A stretch of DNA of 18,734 bases from an uncultured Eubacteriales bacterium (GTDB lineage: Bacteria > Bacillota > Clostridia > Oscillospirales > Oscillospiraceae): assembly GCA_900549865.1 (NCBI GenBank), contig URPU01000043.1, positions 1 through 18,734 on the forward strand, in the 5' to 3' direction. Positions 12,683-18,734 of the stretch are shown piece after piece. The number at the start of each line of letters is the position of its first letter. The first letter of the stretch is position 1. The position numbers were made by a program, and so were the translations under genes. The notes below the pieces were generated by a model. That model did no database searches. It was not told the DNA's origin and saw only the letters and a list, made by a program, of their open reading frames with translations.

Positions 12683-13975
12683 ATGAAGAATTACACCTTT
12701 GCATACGGTAAGGGCGCGGTCACACTGCCGCTGGACGAGCGCGGCGTCATTGCCGAGCTTCACGGGAACGATGTGCCCGCCATTACGGATATCCCCGCCG
12801 CGCTGGCGCAAAGCCTTGACGCGCCCATTGACAGCACGCCGCTGTGCGCGCGCGTACATGCGGGGGATAAGGTCGCCCTCGTCGTCAGTGATATGAGCCG
12901 CTTCTGGATGCGGCAGGACCTCGTCGTGCCGCATATCATTGATTACCTCACGCAGCGCTGCGGCGTCAGGGATGCGGACATCACCATCGTCATTGCCAAC
13001 GGCACGCACGTGGGCGGAAGCCCGGATGAGCTGCGCCGCCTCGTCACGCCGGAGGTTTACGCGCGCGTGCGCGTCGTCAATCATGACTGCGCCGCGCCCG
13101 ATCTGGTCTATCTCGGCGACACGCCGCACGGTACCCCCGTGCGCATAAACCGCGACGCTGCGCTGGCGGACATCGTCATCTGCCTCGGCGCGTGCACGCA
13201 TCACGTCATGGCGGGCTTCGGCGGCGGACGCAAGAGCATCCTGCCCGGCATAAGCGGGCTGGACACCATCCGCCATAACCACGCCTTTTCGCTGGACGCG
13301 GCGGCGCTGCGCTCCAACCCCGCGATAGGCAACGGCGTGCTCGACGGCAACCCATTGCATGAGGATATGTGCGAGGCCGCCGCGCTCGTGAAGGATCTTT
13401 TCATGATAAACCTTGTCATGAACGCGCAGATGAAGCTTGCCGGGATATATTCCGGCCACTATCTCACGTCGTGGCAGGCCGGGTGCCGCGCGGTGGACGC
13501 GATATACAAGGTGCCCGTGCCGGAAAAGGCGGATGTCATCGTCGCCGGATGCGGCGGCTATCCGAAGGATATCTCGCTTTATCAGGGCACGAAGGCCATT
13601 GACAACGTCGAATCCGGTCTGCGGCCGGGCGGCACGCTCATCCTCGTCATAGAAGCGCCGGAGGGCGGCGGGCCGGAGGAGTACTTCGGCTGGTCGGCTG
13701 ACCTCACCGCGGGCACGATAGAAAAGCGCCTGCGCGAGGCCTTCACCGTCGCGGGCTATGTGTTCTTCCTCAACTGTGAGCAGGCCCGGCGCTATAACAT
13801 CCTGCTTTATTCGTCCATCGACCCGGAAAGCGTCGCGCCCATGGGCATCCGCGCCTTTTCGGATGTGGACGCGCTGCTCGCCGCGGCGCAGCTCGACGGG
13901 AAGTCGGTTTACGTCATTCCGAATGCCTCCACGGTCATACCATGTGTTACAGAAGAAAAAGGAGAAGAAAAATGA
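12683..13975 (+). CDS. larA: LarA-family nickel-pincer racemase (lactate racemase-like, DUF2088)
   Basis: This 430-residue enzyme should racemise or epimerise a 2-hydroxy acid using the nickel-pincer nucleotide. The key residues of characterised LarA are present: Asp70 and Arg73 (SDMSR), His109 (NGTHVGG), the CTHHVMAGFGGGRKS block with His173/His174 and Lys184 (pincer attachment), and His198/His200 (RHNH). From memory, Lactobacillus plantarum LarA uses His108, His174, Lys184 and His200, so the spacing agrees closely. The start at 12683 has AAAGG 7 bases upstream; an in-frame ATG at 12668 has no ribosome site. The stop overlaps the aminotransferase start by 4 bp. LarB, LarC and LarE, needed to make the cofactor, are not in the window. 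The family has many substrates, so lactate is only one possibility. Confidence 0.88.
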   Translation: MKNYTFAYGKGAVTLPLDERGVIAELHGNDVPAITDIPAALAQSLDAPIDSTPLCARVHAGDKVALVVSDMSRFWMRQDLVVPHIIDYLTQRCGVRDADITIVIANGTHVGGSPDELRRLVTPEVYARVRVVNHDCAAPDLVYLGDTPHGTPVRINRDAALADIVICLGACTHHVMAGFGGGRKSILPGISGLDTIRHNHAFSLDAAALRSNPAIGNGVLDGNPLHEDMCEAAALVKDLFMINLVMNAQMKLAGIYSGHYLTSWQAGCRAVDAIYKVPVPEKADVIVAGCGGYPKDISLYQGTKAIDNVESGLRPGGTLILVIEAPEGGGPEEYFGWSADLTAGTIEKRLREAFTVAGYVFFLNCEQARRYNILLYSSIDPESVAPMGIRAFSDVDALLAAAQLDGKSVYVIPNASTVIPCVTEEKGEEK

Positions 13976-15123
13976 GAAATTATATTGCAAAGCGCTTTGC
14001 CGAAAACTCTGCCCCCACGCTGTCGCTGGACACCGCCGCCCTCACAAAATACGATGATATCATCGACCTCAGCATCGGCGACACGGATTTCATCACCGAC
14101 GGAGAGATAATCGACGCGGCCTTCCGCGACGCGAAGCTCGGCTATACTCACTATGGCGACCCCAAGGGCGACAAACAGCTCATCGCCGCCATATGCGATG
14201 CGTGGCATGAGGACTTCGGCCAGACCATCACCGCGGATAACGTCCTCATCACGGCCTCCAGCTCCCTCGGCATGGCTCTCACCATGATGGCCATACTCGA
14301 CCCCGGCGACGAGGTCATCGTGTTTTCCCCCTTCTTCGGCCCATACCGCAGTCAGATAGAGCTGGCCGGTGGCGTCTGCGTGGAGGTGCCCACCTTCGCC
14401 GCGGAGGATTACGCCATTGACGAGGCGCGCCTGCGCGCCGCCATAACGCCCAAGACCAAGGCCCTCATATTCAATAACCCCGCCAACCCCACCGGCATGG
14501 CCTATGACGCGCCCACGCTAGCCATGATCGCCCGCGTCGCGCAGGAGTATGACCTTCTCGTCGCGGCGGATGAGATATACACCACCTTTATCTACGACGG
14601 GGAGTATGTTCCCATGCGCACTCTGCCCGGCATGGAGGAGCGCGTCATCACTCTCAACAGCTTTTCAAAGAACTTCATGATGACCGGCTGGCGCGTCGGC
14701 GCGATAATCGCACAGCCGGAGCTCGTCCGCGCGATGCTGAAAATAAACAGCTCTCTTATCTATACCACGCCCTCCGTCTCCCAGCGTGCCGCGCTTGCGG
14801 CCCTCGGCCAGCGCCGCCGCATACGGGATATCTACGTCACGTCCTACCGCGACAGGATATTCTACTCCGCCGATAGGCTGGAGAAGATCCCGTATCTCAG
14901 TCTTGTCCGCCCGCGCGGCACCTTCTATCTCTTCCCCGGCGTGGAAAAGACCGGCCTGACGGACGCGGAGTTCTGCAAGCGCCTTCTGGACGAGGCGCAC
15001 ATCCTCGTCATGCCGGGCAGCGGCTTCGGCAAGGCCGGTGCGGGGCACTTCCGCATCGCATGCACCGTGGATATAGACAAGCTCAAGCTTGCATATGACA
15101 GGATGGAAAAGCTTTCATTCTGA
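13972..15123 (+). CDS. PLP-dependent aminotransferase, class I/II (fold type I)
   Basis: This 383-residue aspartate-aminotransferase-like enzyme should move an amino group between an amino acid and a 2-keto acid. Visible landmarks are NNPANPTG (168-175), the cofactor-binding ADEIY (Asp200, Tyr203), the Schiff-base lysine Lys233 in SFSKNFMMTGWRVG with Arg241, and the substrate-carboxylate arginine Arg361 (HFRIACT). The start at 13972 has AGGAG 9 bases upstream and overlaps the stop of the LarA-type gene (ATGA), implying coupled synthesis. The Arg/Lys-rich phrase GQRRRIRD near residue 281 is somewhat unusual. Amino acid specificity cannot be read reliably. Pairing with a hydroxy-acid racemase points to a keto-acid shared by both enzymes, which is inference. 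Confidence 0.92.
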   Translation: MRNYIAKRFAENSAPTLSLDTAALTKYDDIIDLSIGDTDFITDGEIIDAAFRDAKLGYTHYGDPKGDKQLIAAICDAWHEDFGQTITADNVLITASSSLGMALTMMAILDPGDEVIVFSPFFGPYRSQIELAGGVCVEVPTFAAEDYAIDEARLRAAITPKTKALIFNNPANPTGMAYDAPTLAMIARVAQEYDLLVAADEIYTTFIYDGEYVPMRTLPGMEERVITLNSFSKNFMMTGWRVGAIIAQPELVRAMLKINSSLIYTTPSVSQRAALAALGQRRRIRDIYVTSYRDRIFYSADRLEKIPYLSLVRPRGTFYLFPGVEKTGLTDAEFCKRLLDEAHILVMPGSGFGKAGAGHFRIACTVDIDKLKLAYDRMEKLSF

Positions 15124-15142
15124 CGGCAAATATCCGCATATT

Positions 15143-15180
15143 ATGAATATATTCATGCATCGTGTGAATATATATACATA
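15143..15180. promoter_or_regulatory. AT-rich palindromes, ARG-box-like, upstream of the amino acid importer
   Basis: ATGAATATATTCAT (15143-15156) is a perfect 14-bp palindrome. A second TGAATATATATACA (15165-15178) follows with its TGAAT 21 bp from the first. The second matches the ArgR box pattern TGAATWWWWATTCA at all but one position; the first has 2 bp too little between half-sites. ArgR or another amino-acid-responsive regulator is possible but unproven. Confidence 0.35.
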
Positions 15181-15232
15181 TTGACCACAAAACGCCGGAT
15201 GCCCGTCCAAATATATTGTGCATATATGACTA

Positions 15233-15260
15233 TTTACAAAATGCAAAAAAGATGTATAAT
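15233..15260 (+). promoter_or_regulatory. Promoter of the amino acid importer operon
   Basis: TTTACA (15233-15238) and a perfect TATAAT (15255-15260) are separated by 16 bp. The predicted start is near 15267. A dyad ATGCATA-T-TATGCAT (15283-15297) lies in the leader between the start and the ribosome site, where a regulator could bind or a hairpin could form. Confidence 0.75.
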
Positions 15261-15314
15261 TATACGCGTAAACAAGAAATGAATGCATATTATGCATCAA
15301 TATGGGAGGACATC

Positions 15315-16232
15315 ATGAATAACAATTTCTTTAAGAAGGGCATCTGCCTTGCGCTCTGCCTCGTGCTTTCAGTTTTTGCACTTGCCGGCTGCGGCAGCAG
15401 CGCCGCCCCGGCTGAACAGCCCGCCGCCACCGAAGCCCCCGCCGCCGAAGAGGCCGCGGCCCCGGCAGAAGCTGCGGCCCCCGCAGAGGAAGCGGCATCC
15501 GAAGGCCTGCTTGACAGCATCAAGGCCAAGGGCAAGCTTGTCGTCGGCACCGAGGCGCAGTACGCCCCCTATGAGTTCAAGGATCTCGACGCCAACTTCG
15601 CCGGCTGCGACATGTGGCTGGCCCAGCAGATAGCGGACGCCATCGGCGTGGAGCTTGAAGTGGTCGATATGGCGTTTGACGGCATCATCCCCGCCGTGCA
15701 GTCCGGCCAGGTAGACCTTGGCATCGCGGCCTTCACCAAGACGCCCGAGCGTGCCGAAGTTATTGATTTCAGCGACCTGTACGAGACCAGCGCACAGCTC
15801 CTCATCGTAAAGACCGGCAATGCCGACCTCTACTCCACCAAGGAAGCTCTCGCGGGCCAGAAGGTCGGCGCACAGAAGGGCACCATCCAGTCCCAGCTCA
15901 TCCTCTCCGCTCTGCCCGACAGCGAGCTGTTCGAGCTTGAAAAGTACCCCGCACTCGGCCTTGAGGTCCAGAACGGCAACATCGCCGGTCTCGTGGTCGA
16001 TCAGGCCGTCGGCGAATCCCTCGTTGCCACCAGCAACGGCGGGCTTGAGGTCTCCAACTTCGAGTTCACCGCGGAGGAGGCTTCCTTCGGCAAGGCCGTC
16101 GTCGCCGCCAAGGGCAATGAGGATCTGCTCGCAGTCGTCAATGAGGTCATCGCAAAGGTCACTGCCGACGGCAGCTACCAGCAGGCTTACGACTCCGCAG
16201 TTGAGCTTGCCGCAAGCCTCGGCCTCGGCTGA
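15315..16232 (+). CDS. Polar amino acid ABC transporter substrate-binding lipoprotein (SBP_bac_3 family)
   Basis: This 305-residue secreted lipoprotein should bind an amino acid and feed the permease downstream. The signal sequence ends in lipobox LAGC with lipidation at Cys26. An Ala/Glu/Pro linker (about 27-61) precedes the family-3 fold, which opens with GKLVVGTEAQYAPYEF. The ligand-binding arginine of amino acid receptors is Arg146 in TKTPERAEVIDFS, and the second-lobe GAQKGTIQ loop is present. The start at 15315 is set by GGGAGGA 5 bases upstream and by the signal peptide; the longer open frame from 15216 lacks both. It leads a four-gene operon. The exact amino acid is not predictable from what I see. 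Confidence 0.93.
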   Translation: MNNNFFKKGICLALCLVLSVFALAGCGSSAAPAEQPAATEAPAAEEAAAPAEAAAPAEEAASEGLLDSIKAKGKLVVGTEAQYAPYEFKDLDANFAGCDMWLAQQIADAIGVELEVVDMAFDGIIPAVQSGQVDLGIAAFTKTPERAEVIDFSDLYETSAQLLIVKTGNADLYSTKEALAGQKVGAQKGTIQSQLILSALPDSELFELEKYPALGLEVQNGNIAGLVVDQAVGESLVATSNGGLEVSNFEFTAEEASFGKAVVAAKGNEDLLAVVNEVIAKVTADGSYQQAYDSAVELAASLGLG

Positions 16233-16258
16233 TACATAAGTCACAGATAAAGCTATCC

Positions 16259-16284
16259 GGCCCCGCCGAAAAACAGGCGGGGCC
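16259..16284 (+). terminator. Intercistronic hairpin after amino acid binding protein gene
   Basis: A perfect 9-bp GC stem, GGCCCCGCC (16259-16267) with GGCGGGGCC (16276-16284), has an A-rich 8-base loop and no T-run after it. It sits between binding protein and permease, the same position as the hairpin at 3503-3530 in the sugar operon. It more likely blocks 3' exonucleases or causes partial attenuation than full termination. Confidence 0.65.
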
Positions 16285-16307
16285 ATTCCGTATGAGGAGG
16301 TTTCCCC

Positions 16308-17000
16308 ATGGCATTTTTTGAGACGATGCAGAAGATCATCGTGCGTTACAGCAGCTTTTTCACGGAGGGCATCGTAAACACGCTTATAATCGCGGCCTTT
16401 TCCGTGCTTCTCGGCACGCTTCTCGGCACGGTCATGGCCACCATGCGCATGGGCCGCATCGCGCCGCTGCGCTGGCTCGCCGTGGCATACATAGAGTTCA
16501 TCCGCGGCACGCCGCTCATGGTGCAGCTCATGTTCATATTCTACGGCCTGCCCATGATCGGCATAAAGATCCCGGATATCTCGTGGATCCCGAATTTCTC
16601 CCGCTTCGCCGCGGGTATCGTCGCCATGAGCATGAATAGCTGCGCCTACGTCGCCGAGATAATCCGTTCCGGCATACAGGCCGTGGACATCGGCCAGACG
16701 GAGGCCGCGCGCAGTGTCGGCTTCAGCTCCGGCGAGGCCATGCGCCTTGTCGTCCTGCCGCAGGCGGTCAAGAATATCCTCCCCGCCCTCGGCAACGAGT
16801 TCGTCACCGTCATAAAGGAGTCGTCCATCGTCTCCGTCATCGGCATTGCCGACCTCATGTTCCGCACGAACGATATCATCGCCCTCAGCTACAGGAGCCT
16901 TGAATGCCTCGCCGTGGCGGCGGTGCTGTATTTCATAATGACCTTCATCAGCAGCCGCCTCATTTCCCTTGCCGAGAGGAGGATGTCCCATGGAAAATAA
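16308..17000 (+). CDS. Amino acid ABC transporter permease (HisM/GlnP type)
   Basis: This 230-residue inner-membrane subunit has about five hydrophobic helices. It shows the family phrases YIEFIRGTPLMVQL (about residues 61-74) and the EAA coupling loop EAARSVGFSSGEAMRLVVLPQA (about 144-165), which contacts the ATPase. The ATG at 16308 has a GGAGG site 7 bases upstream. The C-terminus overlaps the ATPase start by 11 bp, indicating coupled translation. A single permease gene suggests a homodimeric channel. Length is at the usual size for the family. Confidence 0.94.
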   Translation: MAFFETMQKIIVRYSSFFTEGIVNTLIIAAFSVLLGTLLGTVMATMRMGRIAPLRWLAVAYIEFIRGTPLMVQLMFIFYGLPMIGIKIPDISWIPNFSRFAAGIVAMSMNSCAYVAEIIRSGIQAVDIGQTEAARSVGFSSGEAMRLVVLPQAVKNILPALGNEFVTVIKESSIVSVIGIADLMFRTNDIIALSYRSLECLAVAAVLYFIMTFISSRLISLAERRMSHGK

Positions 17001-17730
17001 GCAGAAAATGATAGAGGTGCAGGACCTCTGCAAGAGCTTTCATAAGCTTGAGGTGCTCAAGAACATAAGCACGGATTTTTATAAGAACGAGGTCGTTTCC
17101 ATCATCGGCCCCTCCGGCGGAGGGAAGAGTACCTTCCTGCGCTGCCTGAACCTGCTGGAGAAGCCGACCTCCGGCCATATCCTCTTTGACGGCGTGGATA
17201 TCTGCGCCAAGGGGCAGAATATCGACCGCCACCGCCAGAAGATGGGCATGGTGTTCCAGCAGTTCAACCTCTTCAACAATATGAACGTCATGAAAAACCT
17301 CACCATCGCGCCCGTGCGCATAAAGGGCATGGACAAGGAGCAGGCGCAGGAGAAGGCGAACGCCCTCTTGAAGCGCGTCGGCCTTGCGGACAGAGCCTCG
17401 GCATATCCCAGCCAGCTCTCCGGCGGGCAGAAGCAGCGCATCGCCATCGTCCGCTCGCTCATGATGGATCCGGAGGTCATGCTTTTTGACGAGCCGACCA
17501 GCGCCCTTGACCCCGAAATGATCGGCGAGGTGCTGGACGTTATGAAGGCCCTTGCCGCCGACGGCATGACAATGATAGTCGTCACGCATGAAATGCGCTT
17601 TGCCCGCGAGGTCAGCGGGCGCACGCTCTTCCTCGACGGCGGCCGCATAGAGGAGGATAAGCCCTCTCATGAGCTGTTCGACGCGCCCGAAAGCCCGCGC
17701 CTGATAAGCTTCTTGCAGAAGGTGCTGTGA
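16990..17730 (+). CDS. Amino acid ABC transporter ATP-binding protein (GlnQ/HisP type)
   Basis: This 246-residue ATPase of the polar amino acid importer has Walker A GPSGGGKST (40-48), a Q-loop region VFQQFNLF, the signature LSGGQKQR (143-150), Walker B with Asp167-Glu168 (FDEPTSALD) and the switch His200 (VVTHEM). All catalytic residues are intact, unlike the second domain of the sugar ATPase at 1941-3443. The start at 16990 is preferred over an in-frame ATG at 16969 because GAGGAGG lies 7-8 bases upstream and the protein then begins at the normal place relative to the first strand. It overlaps both the permease stop and the next gene's possible GTG start. Confidence 0.95.
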   Translation: MENKQKMIEVQDLCKSFHKLEVLKNISTDFYKNEVVSIIGPSGGGKSTFLRCLNLLEKPTSGHILFDGVDICAKGQNIDRHRQKMGMVFQQFNLFNNMNVMKNLTIAPVRIKGMDKEQAQEKANALLKRVGLADRASAYPSQLSGGQKQRIAIVRSLMMDPEVMLFDEPTSALDPEMIGEVLDVMKALAADGMTMIVVTHEMRFAREVSGRTLFLDGGRIEEDKPSHELFDAPESPRLISFLQKVL

Positions 17731-18641
17731 TACCGATGAAGGCGAAGGCAAAAAACGGCGCCGCGCGCGGCACGGCGCTCATCATAACTGCGGGCGTATT
17801 CTGGGGCAGCATGGGCATCTTTGTCCGCGCCCTCGGTAAATACGGCCTTTCGTCCATCCAGATAGTCTGCCTGCGCCTGACTGTGGCGGCGGTGGTGTTC
17901 GCCGCGCTGCATACGGTGCTTGAAAGGGATAAGCTTTGGATAAGCCCGCGCGACATCCCGCTTTTCATCGGCCTCGGCCTTGGCAGCATTTTGTTTTTCA
18001 CGGTCTGCTACTTCACGGCCATAAATATGATGCCGCTTTCGACGGCGGCCATACTGCTCTATACCTCGCCCATCTGGGTCATGCTGATGTCCTGCGTGTT
18101 CTTCCGGGAAAAGCTCAGCGTGAAGAAGCTGTGCGCGCTTGCGTGCGCGTTCGGCGGCTGCGTGCTCGTCTCCGGGCTCAGCCGCGGCGGGCTGAACGTG
18201 CTGGGGCTGCTCATCGGGCTTGGGTCCGGCATAGGCTACGGGCTTTACAGCATCCTCGGCAGCGTCGCGCTGAAAAAATATTCCCCCCTCACCGTCACGA
18301 CCTATACATTTGTTATAGCGGCGCTGGGGGCGTGGGTCATCTGCGCGCCCGGCGATATGACGGCGAAGCTCGCCGCCGCGCCGTCCTTCGGGCAGCTTGC
18401 GCTGCTGCTGGTGCTGACGGGGCTTATAACGGCCGTGATCCCCTTCGCGGCGTATACGCGCGGCCTCGCCGCGGTCGAGGCCAGCCGCGCCGCCATCCTC
18501 GCCACGGTCGAGCCGATGGTCGCCACGCTTGTTGGCGCCGTGGTATTCGCGGAGCCTGTCACGCTGCGCGCCGCCCTCGGCATCGCGCTCATCATCGTGT
18601 CAATAGTCCTTCTGAACCTGAAAGCAGGGGAGAGGCAATAA
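17727..18641 (+). CDS. EamA/DMT-family transporter, probable metabolite or amino acid exporter
   Basis: This protein of about 304 residues has ten predicted membrane helices in two tandem EamA halves. The first half opens at GVFWGSMGIFVRAL and the second at LLIGLGSGIGYGLYSILG. The closing part VEPMVATLVGAVVFAEPVT is characteristic of the drug/metabolite transporter superfamily. The start is uncertain: GTG at 17727 overlaps the ATPase stop (GTGA) but has AGAAGG only 4 bases away, while ATG at 17736 is 13 bases from the same site. Either gives a full-length protein. It ends the importer operon just before a strong terminator. Neighbours suggest export of an amino acid or related acid, balancing uptake, but that is inference. 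Confidence 0.88.
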   Translation: MIPMKAKAKNGAARGTALIITAGVFWGSMGIFVRALGKYGLSSIQIVCLRLTVAAVVFAALHTVLERDKLWISPRDIPLFIGLGLGSILFFTVCYFTAINMMPLSTAAILLYTSPIWVMLMSCVFFREKLSVKKLCALACAFGGCVLVSGLSRGGLNVLGLLIGLGSGIGYGLYSILGSVALKKYSPLTVTTYTFVIAALGAWVICAPGDMTAKLAAAPSFGQLALLLVLTGLITAVIPFAAYTRGLAAVEASRAAILATVEPMVATLVGAVVFAEPVTLRAALGIALIIVSIVLLNLKAGERQ

Positions 18642-18650
18642 GAAAGCATA

Positions 18651-18681
18651 AAAAAACTGCGGCTGCTGCCGCAGTTTTTTG
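18651..18681. terminator. Bidirectional intrinsic terminator after the EamA gene
   Basis: CTGCGGC (18658-18664) pairs with GCCGCAG (18669-18675) around TGCT. An A-run lies before the stem (18651-18657) and a T-run after it (18676-18681), so it can work for both strands. It closes the importer-exporter operon 10 bp past its stop. Confidence 0.9.
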
Positions 18682-18689
18682 AGACTGTC

Positions 18690-18716
18690 GAAAAAGTGGC
18701 CTTGCCACTTTTTCGA
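18690..18716. repeat. Perfect 12-bp hairpin at the right edge
   Basis: CGAAAAAGTGGC (18690-18701) pairs exactly with GCCACTTTTTCG (18705-18716) around CTT. It directly follows the terminator and may be part of a repeat element continuing beyond the window, or a second terminator for a gene entering from the right. Confidence 0.6.
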
Positions 18717-18734
18717 GAAAGCTTCGCTGCGTTC

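Noticed and set aside
12653..13990. A 445-codon open frame on the minus strand
   Set aside because: It is antisense to the LarA-family gene, whose catalytic residues are all visible on the plus strand.
15369..17033. A 554-codon open frame on the minus strand
   Set aside because: It is antisense to the amino acid binding protein and permease genes, which have clear domains, signal peptide and ribosome sites. Its translation is low-complexity, without recognisable motifs. It reflects GC-rich codon bias.

Overview
The window looks like a chromosomal segment of a GC-rich anaerobic Gram-positive bacterium of the Clostridia, probably a gut Oscillospiraceae-type lineage. The grounds are strong GGAGG-type ribosome sites, sigma-A promoters, lipoprotein and cell-wall-sorting signals, ABC importers with lipid-anchored binding proteins, and interspersed CCCTT/AAGGG hairpin repeats of a kind I associate with gut Clostridia. 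The lineage call is inference; no rRNA or tRNA is present.

Left part (1-6893, all minus strand). After a cut-off gene at the edge (1-66) comes a YczE/YitT-type membrane protein with its own near-perfect promoter. Next is a five-gene catabolic operon read from 6893 down to 859: LacI-type repressor, Gfo/Idh/MocA dehydrogenase, sugar-binding lipoprotein, double-domain sugar ABC ATPase and sugar ABC permease. A 26-bp near-perfect inverted repeat sits just downstream of the -10 box of the lacI promoter and is the likely operator. A TIM-barrel sugar isomerase/epimerase (7153-8073) is transcribed divergently. Together these form an import-and-oxidise locus for an unidentified sugar, cyclitol or glycoside.

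Middle (8074-12682, plus strand). One very large secreted, wall-anchored surface protein (1055 aa) carries a signal peptide, an acidic Lys/Glu/Pro stretch, a Pro/Thr linker, four InlB-type beta-grasp repeats, a DUF11-like domain and a C-terminal sorting signal of the unusual form VQTGD. It is flanked by gene-free stretches (about 725 bp and 715 bp) packed with hairpin repeats of two related subfamilies (A and B), some in inverted orientation. Their inner stems differ in sequence but keep the same fold and loop.

Right part (12683-18641, plus strand). First comes a two-gene unit: a LarA-family nickel-pincer racemase with all key residues, overlapping a PLP aminotransferase. Then, from its own promoter, follow a polar amino acid ABC importer (binding lipoprotein, permease, ATPase) and an EamA/DMT exporter, closed by a strong bidirectional terminator. 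The gene set suggests hydroxy-acid/keto-acid/amino-acid interconversion next to amino acid uptake and efflux.

The main candidates for something new are the structure-conserved hairpin repeat family around the surface-protein gene, the dehydrogenase/isomerase/importer locus of unknown substrate, the LarA-aminotransferase pair, and a possible ribosome-site-masking RNA switch ahead of the sugar ABC ATPase.
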